From the NCBI GenBank assembly GCA_020718315.1, contig DYSK01000077.1:1-10566 (forward strand): a stretch of 10,566 nucleotides of DNA, in the 5' to 3' direction. Shown here one piece after another: positions 1-7,597 of the stretch. The notes beneath the pieces were generated by a model. It did no database searches, was not told the origin of the DNA, and was given only the letters and a program-made list of their open reading frames with translations. Source of the stretch: Draconibacterium orientale. Lineage in GTDB: Bacteria > Bacteroidota > Bacteroidia > Bacteroidales > UBA12170. Position numbers and translations under genes: made by a program. The stretch's first letter is position 1. Every line of letters starts with the position of its first letter.

Positions 1-3000
1 GAAAGAATGGGACACATGAATTTGGTTGTTCCGGTTTCGCATATCTGGTTTTTCCGCTCATTACCAAACAAAATTGGAGCATTGCTTGGCTTGCAATCCA
101 AGAAACTCGATGCAATCATTTATTACGAACGTTATGTAGTAATAAACCCTGGTAAAGCCAAAAATGCCGAAGGCGAACCCCTGAAACAATTGGACTTCTT
201 GACCGAGGAAGAATATTTCGATATTCTTGATTCTCTTCCTACAGAACATCAACATCTTGATGATAGTGATCCGGAAAAATTTGTGGCCAAAATGGGCGCA
301 GAAGCTCTCTACGATTTATTGTCAAAACTTGATTTAGACAAAGCCTCTTACGATCTTCGTCATAAAGCGAATACTGAAACTTCGCAACAACGTAAGTTAG
401 AAGCTCTGAAACGGCTTCAAGTTTTCGAATCATTTCGTGATGCACAAAGCAGAATCGAAAATCGTCCAGAATGGATGATTGTGAAAGTGGTACCTGTTAT
501 TCCGCCCGAATTGCGCCCATTGGTGCCTTTGGATGGTGGGCGTTTTGCAACTTCCGATTTAAATGACCTGTATCGCAGAGTTATCATCCGAAACAATCGT
601 TTAAAACGATTAATCGAAATCAAAGCGCCTGATGTAATCATGCGAAACGAAAAACGGATGCTTCAAGAAGCTGTTGACTCCTTGTTTGATAATTCTCGAA
701 AGTCGAATGCCGTTAAAACAGAAGCAAATCGCCCATTAAAATCATTGAGCGATAGTTTAAAAGGAAAACAAGGTCGATTCCGCCAAAACCTTCTAGGAAA
801 ACGGGTCGATTATTCAGGTCGATCGGTCATTGTGGTTGGACCCGATTTGAAACTCAATGAATGTGGCTTGCCGAAAGGCATGGCTTCAGAGTTGTTTAAG
901 CCTTTTATTATAAGGAAATTGCTCGAGCGGGGAATTGTTAAAACTGTAAAATCTGCTAAAAAAATAGTAGATCGTAAAGATTCGGTTGTTTGGGATATTT
1001 TAGAAAATATTTTGAAAGGACATCCCGTTATGCTAAACCGTGCACCTACTTTGCACCGTTTAGGAATTCAAGCATTTCAACCAAAATTGGTGGAAGGAAA
1101 AGCAATTCAACTTCACCCACTGGTTTGTACTGCATTCAATGCCGACTTCGACGGTGACCAAATGGCTGTTCACGTTCCACTTGGAAATGCTGCCATCTTA
1201 GAAGCCCAAATGCTGATGTTGGCATCGCACAATATCCTAAACCCTGCTAATGGAGCTCCAATTACCGTTCCATCGCAGGACATGGTTTTAGGTTTGTATT
1301 ATATGACTAAACCACGCAAAAGCATCAAATCCAATCCTGTAAAAGGGGAAGGATTTAAATTCTATTCTCCGGAGGAAGTAATCATTGCTTACAACCAAAA
1401 AGCAGTCGATCTTCACGCCATCATCTTTGTAAAAGTGGATGATATAGTGGACAAAAAACCTGTCAATCGCATGATTGAAACTACAGTAGGTCGTATATTG
1501 TTTAATCAGGTTGTTCCCGAAGGATACAAATACATCAATGAATTGCTTACAAAACGTTCTTTGCGCGATATCATTAGCGATGTATTGAAAGTTGTTGGAA
1601 CCGCTAAAACAGCCGCCTTCCTCGACGATATCAAATCATTGGGATTCAATATGGCCTTCCGTGGTGGATTGTCCTTTAATTTAGGCGATGTTATTATCCC
1701 CGAATCAAAAGGAATCCTGATTCAAAATGCGAACGAAGAAGTGGAAGAAGTAATGAATAACTACAATATGGGTTTCATTACCAACACAGAACGCTACAAT
1801 CAGATTATCGATATTTGGACACATACCAACTCTCATTTGACCCATACTTTGATGAAAGAAATCACAGCCGATAAACAAGGATTCAATTCTGTGTTTATGA
1901 TGCTTGATTCTGGAGCAAGGGGTTCAAAAGAGCAAATTCGTCAGCTATCTGGTATGCGCGGATTGATGGCAAAACCGCAAAAATCGGGCGCTACCGGTGG
2001 CGAAATTATCGAAAACCCAATTCTTTCAAACTTCAAAGAAGGATTGTCGGTTCTTGAATATTTCATTTCTACTCACGGTGCTCGTAAAGGTTTGGCCGAT
2101 ACTGCTTTAAAAACTGCCGATGCCGGATATTTAACCCGTCGTTTGGTTGATGTTGCTCAAGATGTTATCATTTCTGATGAAGATTGCGGAACACTTCGTG
2201 GATTGACAATCACTGCTTTAAAGAAAAGTGAAGAAGTAGTTGAAAGTCTATACGAACGGATTTTAGGTCGTGTGGCTTTGCATGATATTTTCCACCCGCG
2301 TACAAATAAATTGCTTATTCCTGCCGGACAGGAAATTACTGAAGAACTTGCTAAACTAATTGAAGATTCGCCAATAGAATCCGTTGAGATTCGTTCTGTT
2401 TTGACTTGCGAAAGCAAGAAAGGCGTTTGCGCAAGATGTTATGGTCGTAATTTGGCTTCTGGAAGAATGGTTCAAAAAGGTGAGGCTGTTGGCGTTGTTG
2501 CTGCTCAGTCAATCGGTGAGCCAGGAACACAGTTGACACTTCGTACTTTCCACGTAGGAGGTATCGCTTCAAACACAGCCACTTCCTCGCGGATTGAGGC
2601 AAAATATGAAGGAAAACTCAAAATTGAGGAATTGCGTACGGTTGACTATGTAAACAAAGAAGGTAGAGAATACCACATTGTGATTGGACGTTCGGCCGAA
2701 ATGAAAATTGTGGACGAAGGAACTGGCGTAGCTTTATCATCAGCCAACATTCCTTATGGCGCAAATCTTTATTTTGCCGATGGCGCAGAGGTTATGAAAG
2801 GCGATATCATTTGCGATTGGGATCCATACAATGCTGTAGTGCTTTCCGAAGTGAAAGGAAAAATTCTGTTCGACAACATCGAAGAAGGAGTTACCTATCG
2901 CGTGGAGTCTGATGAACAAACCGGTTATCATGATAAAGTGGTTATCGAAAGTCGTTCAAAATCAAAAAATCCAATTATTCATATTGTAGATTCTAAAGGG

Positions 3001-4014
3001 GAAATGATTAAGAGTTATGATATTCCTGTTGGAGCTCACATTGTTGTGGATGATAAGAAAGTAATAAAAGCAGGAGAAACTCTTGTGAAAATCCCACGTG
3101 CATCTGGTCATTCGGGCGATATCACCGGAGGTTTACCTCGGGTAACTGAATTGTTCGAGGCAAGAAATCCTTCTGATCCAGCTCGGGTTTCCGAAATTGA
3201 CGGAGTTGTTTCTTTTGGTAAAAAATTGAAAAGAGGAAACCGTGAAGTTATTATTACTTCAAAAACAGGTGAAGAAAAGAAATATCTGATCCCAACCTCT
3301 AAACAAATTTTGGCTCAAGAAAACGACTTTGTAAAAGCCGGTACACCATTGTCTGACGGAGCGATGACTCCTGCCGACATTTTGGCTATCAAAGGACCAA
3401 TGAAAGTGCAAGAATACATCGTAAATGAAATTCAGGAAGTTTATCGTTTGCAAGGTGTTAAAATTAATGATAAACATTTTGAAACAATTGTTCGTCAAAT
3501 GATGCGCAAAGTAGAAATTGACGATCCGGGCGATACTAAATTCTTAGAAAACGAACTGATAAATCGTATCGACTTCTTGGAAGAAAACGATAGTATATTT
3601 GGTCAAAAGGTGGTTGAAAATTCTGGGGATTCAGAGAATTTTGTTGCTGGGCAAATGCTCACAGCTCGCAAACTTCGCGATGAAAATTCTATTTTAAAGC
3701 GGAAAGATAAACAACTTATAGTTGCACGCGATGCTCATCCTGCTACAGGTCGTCAGGTTTTACAAGGTATTACCAGAGCTTCCTTACAAACAGCAAGCTT
3801 TATTTCGGCTGCTTCGTTCCAGGAAACAACAAAAGTGCTTACCAATGCAGCAATCAATGCCAAACGCGATTCGCTTATGGGATTGAAAGAAAATGTAATT
3901 GTAGGACACTTAATTCCTGCAGGAACTGGTTTGCGCGAATATGAAGATTTGATTGTTGAAGCGGCCGATACCAATAGGTCTTTGATCGATTTTGATGATG
4001 ATTCTGACGAATAA
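1..4014 (+). CDS. rpoC: DNA-directed RNA polymerase subunit beta' (5'-truncated)
   Basis: This is the largest catalytic subunit of RNA polymerase, which forms the active-site cleft with beta. The frame is open from base 1, starting inside the ERMGHM motif just after the N-terminal zinc ribbon, so roughly 100 residues lie upstream; the ATG at 7 is internal. The catalytic NADFDGD loop, whose Asp residues bind Mg2+, is at 1138-1158. The second zinc site has Cys codons at 2185, 2407, 2428 and 2437, with the same C-x73-C-x6-C-x2-C spacing as E. coli. Bridge helix and trigger loop lie around 2467-2568. About 173 residues (2569-3087) then separate the two trigger-loop halves, an SI3-like insertion of the type known from Proteobacteria and Bacteroidetes. 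The C-terminal ARDAHPATGRQVLQGITRASL region and a short acidic tail follow. The gene is intact to its TAA, and DUF3467 starts 12 bases downstream, suggesting co-transcription. Identification is secure. Confidence 0.99.
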   Translation, partial: ERMGHMNLVVPVSHIWFFRSLPNKIGALLGLQSKKLDAIIYYERYVVINPGKAKNAEGEPLKQLDFLTEEEYFDILDSLPTEHQHLDDSDPEKFVAKMGAEALYDLLSKLDLDKASYDLRHKANTETSQQRKLEALKRLQVFESFRDAQSRIENRPEWMIVKVVPVIPPELRPLVPLDGGRFATSDLNDLYRRVIIRNNRLKRLIEIKAPDVIMRNEKRMLQEAVDSLFDNSRKSNAVKTEANRPLKSLSDSLKGKQGRFRQNLLGKRVDYSGRSVIVVGPDLKLNECGLPKGMASELFKPFIIRKLLERGIVKTVKSAKKIVDRKDSVVWDILENILKGHPVMLNRAPTLHRLGIQAFQPKLVEGKAIQLHPLVCTAFNADFDGDQMAVHVPLGNAAILEAQMLMLASHNILNPANGAPITVPSQDMVLGLYYMTKPRKSIKSNPVKGEGFKFYSPEEVIIAYNQKAVDLHAIIFVKVDDIVDKKPVNRMIETTVGRILFNQVVPEGYKYINELLTKRSLRDIISDVLKVVGTAKTAAFLDDIKSLGFNMAFRGGLSFNLGDVIIPESKGILIQNANEEVEEVMNNYNMGFITNTERYNQIIDIWTHTNSHLTHTLMKEITADKQGFNSVFMMLDSGARGSKEQIRQLSGMRGLMAKPQKSGATGGEIIENPILSNFKEGLSVLEYFISTHGARKGLADTALKTADAGYLTRRLVDVAQDVIISDEDCGTLRGLTITALKKSEEVVESLYERILGRVALHDIFHPRTNKLLIPAGQEITEELAKLIEDSPIESVEIRSVLTCESKKGVCARCYGRNLASGRMVQKGEAVGVVAAQSIGEPGTQLTLRTFHVGGIASNTATSSRIEAKYEGKLKIEELRTVDYVNKEGREYHIVIGRSAEMKIVDEGTGVALSSANIPYGANLYFADGAEVMKGDIICDWDPYNAVVLSEVKGKILFDNIEEGVTYRVESDEQTGYHDKVVIESRSKSKNPIIHIVDSKGEMIKSYDIPVGAHIVVDDKKVIKAGETLVKIPRASGHSGDITGGLPRVTELFEARNPSDPARVSEIDGVVSFGKKLKRGNREVIITSKTGEEKKYLIPTSKQILAQENDFVKAGTPLSDGAMTPADILAIKGPMKVQEYIVNEIQEVYRLQGVKINDKHFETIVRQMMRKVEIDDPGDTKFLENELINRIDFLEENDSIFGQKVVENSGDSENFVAGQMLTARKLRDENSILKRKDKQLIVARDAHPATGRQVLQGITRASLQTASFISAASFQETTKVLTNAAINAKRDSLMGLKENVIVGHLIPAGTGLREYEDLIVEAADTNRSLIDFDDDSDE

Positions 4015-4026
4015 ACACCTTATATT

Positions 4027-4341
4027 ATGGCTGATCCCTTAAAAGAAAATAAAGTAAATATTGAGCTAAGCGATGAGATTGCCGAAGGAATTTATTCCAA
4101 TCTGGCTATCATCACCCATTCGCATGCTGAATTTGTTTTAGACTTTGTTAAAATGATGCCGGGCGTTCCTAAAGCAAAAGTGAAATCGCGCATTATTCTA
4201 ACACCCGAACACGCAAAGCGTCTTTACAAAGCTTTGGCCGATAACGTTAAAAAGTTTGAAGCCGTCAATGGGCCAATTAAAGAATCGCCGAGCGATGGTG
4301 GAATTCCTTTTACAATGGGCGGACCAACCGCTCAAGCCTAA
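4027..4341 (+). CDS. DUF3467 domain-containing protein
   Basis: This is a 104-residue protein of the uncharacterised DUF3467 family. In Bacteroidetes, members are commonly found directly downstream of rpoC (family knowledge, not searched here). The body, about residues 10-90, contains EIAEGIYSNLAIITHSHAEFV, then FVKMMPGVPKAKVKSRI and a helical stretch LTPEHAKRLYKALADNVKKFE. This fits a small soluble alpha/beta domain. There is no signal peptide, membrane segment or Cys-based metal site. The ATG lies 12 bases after the rpoC stop with no Shine-Dalgarno-like sequence, and no terminator separates the genes, so it is probably the last gene of the rpo operon. Two stop codons in tandem (TAA TAA) are followed at once by the terminator hairpin. 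The position suggests a role tied to transcription, but that is inference; no function is established. Confidence 0.93.
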   Translation: MADPLKENKVNIELSDEIAEGIYSNLAIITHSHAEFVLDFVKMMPGVPKAKVKSRIILTPEHAKRLYKALADNVKKFEAVNGPIKESPSDGGIPFTMGGPTAQA

Positions 4342-4343
4342 TA

Positions 4344-4376
4344 AAAAAAGCTGCTTCATTTCGAAGCAGCTTTTTT
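4344..4376. terminator. Bidirectional intrinsic terminator
   Basis: This is a perfect 14-bp stem: GCTGCTTC (4350-4357) pairs with GAAGCAGC (4363-4370) around a 5-base loop, ATTTC. It is flanked by A6 on the left and T6 on the right, which extend the stem and give a U-tract on either strand. It lies three bases after the DUF3467 stop and four bases before the last codon of the convergent AMP ligase gene. It therefore probably ends both the rpoC unit on the plus strand and the ligase transcript on the minus strand. Confidence 0.93.
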
Positions 4377-4380
4377 ATTG

Positions 4381-6036
4381 CTATTTTTCTTGGTACAAAT
4401 AGCGTTTAATACTTTGTTTTGGGGTTTTTTCAAATTCTTTTTCTTGAATTTCTATCTCCGAAACAGCACTGTAGGCCGGCAAATGTTTGTTCAACTCTTT
4501 GCGGTGCGCTTTTATAATTTTATAAAGTGTTTCGTTGTCAATCTTATTTGATTTTGCTTTATCGTGGTTTGGATAAACCAAAGCCGTAATTTTCTTGTTG
4601 CGCATAACAACCAACGATTCCATCACATAACTCATGTCCACAAGTTTGCTTTCTATTTCTTCAGGATAGATATTTTGACCCGACGGACCTAAAAGTATAT
4701 TCTTATTTCTTCCTTTGATATAGATGAAGCCGTCTTTGTCGAAATGCCCCAAATCTCCCGACTTCAACCAGCCATCCGACGTGAAACTTGCCTTGGTGGC
4801 ATCTTCATTTTTGTAGTAGCCAAGCATCACATTTTCGCCTTTTATCAATATTTCACCAATCTCATTAATTGGATCGGACGAATCAATCTTTATTTGCAAA
4901 GTATCGACTGGTTTTCCAACTGCACCTGGACGAAACTCTGTCCACGATGCATACGAAACCAGCGGCCCGCATTCAGTCATTCCGTATCCGATGGCAAAAG
5001 GAAAACCAATCCGTTTGAAAAATGCTTCGCCTCTCGGACAGAAAGCTGCACCACCAATTACCAATTCCTTAAATTCGCCTCCAAAAACAGTAGTCAATTT
5101 GGCCAAAATCTTTTTGTAGATGATTTCGTTAATAAGCGGCGTTTTTAGCAAAATGCGCATAGCCGGCTTTGAAATTTGCGGAACAATCTGATTCTTAAAT
5201 ATTTTTTCAATAATCAAAGGAACCGATAAAATCAGATTTGGCTTAATTTCGCTAAACGCCTTCATAATCACTTGAGGAGATGGCGTTTTGGTTAGAAACG
5301 TAATATGACAGCCTTTGGAAAACGGAAAAAGCAGCTCAAAAGCCAAACCATACGAATGCCCCAATGGTAAAAAAGATAAAATTTTATCACCGGCATTTAA
5401 GGGCATATTGTTTCTGGCAAAACGTACATTGGCGGCCAAACTGTTGTGGTTCAGCATTACGCCTTTTGAAAAACCCGTAGTGCCACTTGTATAACTTATC
5501 TGAGCAAGTTTTTCGTTCGAAATTTTTGCCAGCTTGAATTCTTTATTGGTCAATCCTGCTGGGAACTTTTCTTTGAAAAGCAAATCTATCCTGTCAAGGA
5601 TTTCTTGAAAGCCACCTTTGTAGTCGGCCAATAGTTGAAAAGACTCTAAAGAAAAAATAGCGTCAATTCCTTTGATTTGCTCGGCTCGGTAGTTTGGCCA
5701 AATAAATTCCGAAACAAAAAGAAGTTTTGAATCCGAGTGTTCTAAAATGTGATAAATATCTTTGGGAGTAAAATCGGGCAAAATAGGAACTGTTACGGCT
5801 CCATACCCGATTGTAGCCATAAAACTCACTGCCCAATCTGCGGAATTTTTACCAATAATAGCGATTTTATAGCCTTGATTTATCCCTGCCTGCTCAAATA
5901 AAAGATGGTATTTTGCTATTTTTTCGGCAACATCTTTGTACAGAAAGCTCGTTCCGTTGTAATCCGACAGGGCTTTTAGTTCCCAATTCGATTGAATACT
6001 TTCTTCAAAATAATTTAATAGGTTTTCGTGTATCAT
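4381..6036 (-). CDS. AMP-dependent acyl-CoA synthetase/ligase (long-chain fatty-acid--CoA ligase type)
   Basis: This is an ANL-superfamily adenylating enzyme, predicted to activate a carboxylic acid, probably a fatty acid, with ATP and then transfer it to CoA in the cytoplasm. Counting from the ATG at 6036 it has 551 residues. Visible motifs are the P-loop-like YTSGTTGFSKG (about 182-192), GYGMTECGP (350-358), the SGDLGHFDKDGFIYIKGR segment with the ribose-binding Asp (426-443) and the C-terminal EKTPKQSIKRYLY (536-548). I chose the ATG at 6036 (MIHENLLNYFEE) over an in-frame TTG at 6069, because the TTG reading would run through a TAnnTTTG promoter-like box and adds an unconserved-looking leader. 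At the C-terminus, Ser seems to occupy the usual catalytic A10 Lys position. The gene is a single-gene unit, divergent from purB. The family is secure; substrate chain length is unknown, so no gene symbol is given. Confidence 0.93.
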   Translation of the reverse strand: MIHENLLNYFEESIQSNWELKALSDYNGTSFLYKDVAEKIAKYHLLFEQAGINQGYKIAIIGKNSADWAVSFMATIGYGAVTVPILPDFTPKDIYHILEHSDSKLLFVSEFIWPNYRAEQIKGIDAIFSLESFQLLADYKGGFQEILDRIDLLFKEKFPAGLTNKEFKLAKISNEKLAQISYTSGTTGFSKGVMLNHNSLAANVRFARNNMPLNAGDKILSFLPLGHSYGLAFELLFPFSKGCHITFLTKTPSPQVIMKAFSEIKPNLILSVPLIIEKIFKNQIVPQISKPAMRILLKTPLINEIIYKKILAKLTTVFGGEFKELVIGGAAFCPRGEAFFKRIGFPFAIGYGMTECGPLVSYASWTEFRPGAVGKPVDTLQIKIDSSDPINEIGEILIKGENVMLGYYKNEDATKASFTSDGWLKSGDLGHFDKDGFIYIKGRNKNILLGPSGQNIYPEEIESKLVDMSYVMESLVVMRNKKITALVYPNHDKAKSNKIDNETLYKIIKAHRKELNKHLPAYSAVSEIEIQEKEFEKTPKQSIKRYLYQEK

Positions 6037-6056
6037 ATGCTTATAATTTGCCCCGT

Positions 6057-6064
6057 CAAATATA
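6057..6064 (-). promoter_or_regulatory. Candidate -7 box for the AMP ligase
   Basis: Read on the minus strand this is TATATTTG, an exact match to the Bacteroidetes TAnnTTTG -7 consensus, 20 bases upstream of the chosen ATG at 6036. No clear TTG-type -33 element lies at the expected distance. The call therefore rests on the -7 match and the position, and it would give a very short untranslated leader. Confidence 0.42.
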
Positions 6065-6109
6065 CCCAAATTTATAGCTAATAGTTTGTTTGTTGAAAGA
6101 ATCGCCCTG

Positions 6110-6134
6110 AAAATTGCCCGAATTAGGCAATTTT
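6110..6134. repeat. Inverted repeat in the ligase/purB divergent region (possible operator)
   Basis: This is a perfect 9-bp inverted repeat: AAAATTGCC at 6110-6118 and GGCAATTTT at 6126-6134, with a 7-base spacer. It sits between the two divergent candidate promoters, its centre 40 bases upstream of the purB -7 box and about 58 bases upstream of the ligase box. That placement suits a dimeric regulator that could act on both genes. A short hairpin is possible, but there is no T-run to make it a terminator. No regulator is known, so the operator role is inference. Confidence 0.4.
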
Positions 6135-6161
6135 ACCGCATTTTTATCGAGCAATCTTTTG

Positions 6162-6169
6162 TATTTTTG
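6162..6169 (+). promoter_or_regulatory. Candidate -7 box for purB
   Basis: TATTTTTG matches the Bacteroidetes TAnnTTTG consensus exactly and ends 16 bases before the purB ATG. The region about 20 bases upstream is T-rich (TTTTT at 6141-6145) but lacks a clean TTTG -33 element. If the box is used, the 5' leader is only about ten bases, and it is occupied by the inverted repeat at 6170-6184. Confidence 0.48.
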
Positions 6170-6184
6170 TTCAAAATATTTGAA
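6170..6184. repeat. Short inverted repeat between the purB promoter box and start codon
   Basis: TTCAAA and TTTGAA form perfect 6-bp arms around a 3-base spacer (ATA), ending one base before the ATG at 6186. It falls where transcription would start, so a bound protein could block initiation. The arms are AT-rich and short, so chance occurrence is quite possible. Confidence 0.3.
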
Positions 6185-6185
6185 T

Positions 6186-7538
6186 ATGACTTTATCCGCT
6201 CTTAATGCCATAAGTCCAATAGACGGCAGATACCGCAATCAAACAGAAAGTTTAAGTACTTACTTTTCTGAAAAAGGGCTGATCCGTTATCGCGTATTGG
6301 TCGAAATAGAATATTTTATTGCTTTGTGCGAATATCCAATTCCGCAACTGAAATCTTTTCCAAAGAAAGAGTACGAAAAGCTCCGGAAAATATATCTGAA
6401 TTTTTCGGAAACCGATGCGCTGAGCATTAAAGAAATAGAGAAAGTGACGAATCATGATGTAAAAGCAGTTGAATATTTTATTAAAGAACAATTCGACAAA
6501 TTCGAACTTGCTGATTACAAAGAATATATACATTTTGGGTTGACCTCGCAAGATGTTAACAATACGGCAACTCCACTTTCTTTAAAAGAAGGATTTTTCA
6601 ATGTGATTTTGCCTGAGTTAAAACTTTTGATCTTTGAATTGAAAGACAATGCGAAAAAATGGAAAAAAATCCCAATGTTGGCCAGAACTCACGGCCAGCC
6701 GGCCTCGCCAAGCAGTTTGGGCAAAGAAATATATGTTTTTGTTGAGCGTCTAGAGAATCAATTAAAAATGATGGAACGAATTCCATTTGCTGCCAAATTT
6801 GGTGGTGCAAGCGGTAATTTTAATGCACATCATGTGGCTTATCCACAAATAAAATGGCCCACTTTTGCCAATAAATTTGTGAAAGAAAATCTGGGTTTGG
6901 TTCGGCTCCAAACCACCACTCAAATCGAACATTACGATTATTTAGCCGCGTTTTTTGATAACCTAAAACGGATTAATACCATCCTCATCGATTTAAATCG
7001 CGATTTCTGGACCTATATTTCGATGGATTATTTCAAACAAAGTATAAAAAGTGGTGAAGTGGGTTCTTCGGCTATGCCCCATAAAGTGAATCCAATCGAC
7101 TTCGAAAATTCGGAAGGAAATCTTGGAATGGCGAATGCAATTTTTGAACATTTAGCGGCAAAGCTTCCTGTTTCGCGACTGCAACGCGATTTAACTGACT
7201 CAACCGTTTTAAGAAACATTGGTTTGCCATTGGCTCATAGTTTGCTTGCCTATAAATCGCTTCACAAAGGATTGGACAAATTGATCTTGAATCAAGAAAA
7301 AATAAAAAAAGATTTAGAAGAAAATTGGGCCGTTATTGCGGAAGCAATCCAAACCATTTTGCGTCGCGAGGATTATGCAAATCCTTACGAAGTGTTGAAG
7401 GCATTGACTCGAAAAAACGAAAAAATAAACCAGAAAGCCATTCACGAGTTTATCGATAATTTGGATGTAGCCGATCACATAAAAGTAGAGCTGAAAAAAA
7501 TAACACCTTCTAATTATATCGGAATCATCAATTTCTGA
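6186..7538 (+). CDS. purB: Adenylosuccinate lyase
   Basis: PurB catalyses two beta-eliminations of fumarate: SAICAR to AICAR in IMP synthesis, and adenylosuccinate to AMP. It is a cytoplasmic homotetramer of the fumarase/aspartase superfamily. The protein has 450 residues, close to the E. coli-type enzyme. Motifs seen are SPIDGRY (10-16), NHDVKAVEYF (89-98), TSQDVNNTA (120-128), RTHGQPASP with the catalytic His169, and the mobile signature loop GSSAMPHKVNP (293-303) with the catalytic Ser at 294/295. An in-frame TTG at 6114 would add 24 residues, but the ATG at 6186 gives the normal N-terminus (MTLSALNAISPIDGRY) and follows a TAnnTTTG box. There is no Shine-Dalgarno sequence. The gene is complete with no frameshift, and no other purine gene lies nearby in the window. 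The glycosyltransferase gene begins 59 bases downstream on the same strand. Confidence 0.98.
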   Translation: MTLSALNAISPIDGRYRNQTESLSTYFSEKGLIRYRVLVEIEYFIALCEYPIPQLKSFPKKEYEKLRKIYLNFSETDALSIKEIEKVTNHDVKAVEYFIKEQFDKFELADYKEYIHFGLTSQDVNNTATPLSLKEGFFNVILPELKLLIFELKDNAKKWKKIPMLARTHGQPASPSSLGKEIYVFVERLENQLKMMERIPFAAKFGGASGNFNAHHVAYPQIKWPTFANKFVKENLGLVRLQTTTQIEHYDYLAAFFDNLKRINTILIDLNRDFWTYISMDYFKQSIKSGEVGSSAMPHKVNPIDFENSEGNLGMANAIFEHLAAKLPVSRLQRDLTDSTVLRNIGLPLAHSLLAYKSLHKGLDKLILNQEKIKKDLEENWAVIAEAIQTILRREDYANPYEVLKALTRKNEKINQKAIHEFIDNLDVADHIKVELKKITPSNYIGIINF

Positions 7539-7597
7539 AAATTCGATTTTGAATTGGGATGGATAATTTAGAGTTTAAGCGTTAAAAACTTGTAATA

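Noticed and set aside
4744..5148. 134-residue plus-strand frame inside the AMP ligase
   Set aside because: It is antisense to conserved ligase motifs, with no promoter or recognisable domain; it is a codon-composition shadow.
7542..7555. Small dyad AATTC...GAATT between purB and the glycosyltransferase
   Set aside because: Arms are only five AT-rich bases with no following T-run, so it is not a credible terminator or operator.
7564..7571. TAATTTAG as a promoter box for the glycosyltransferase
   Set aside because: It mismatches the TTTG part of the consensus and has no matching upstream element; read-through from purB is as likely.
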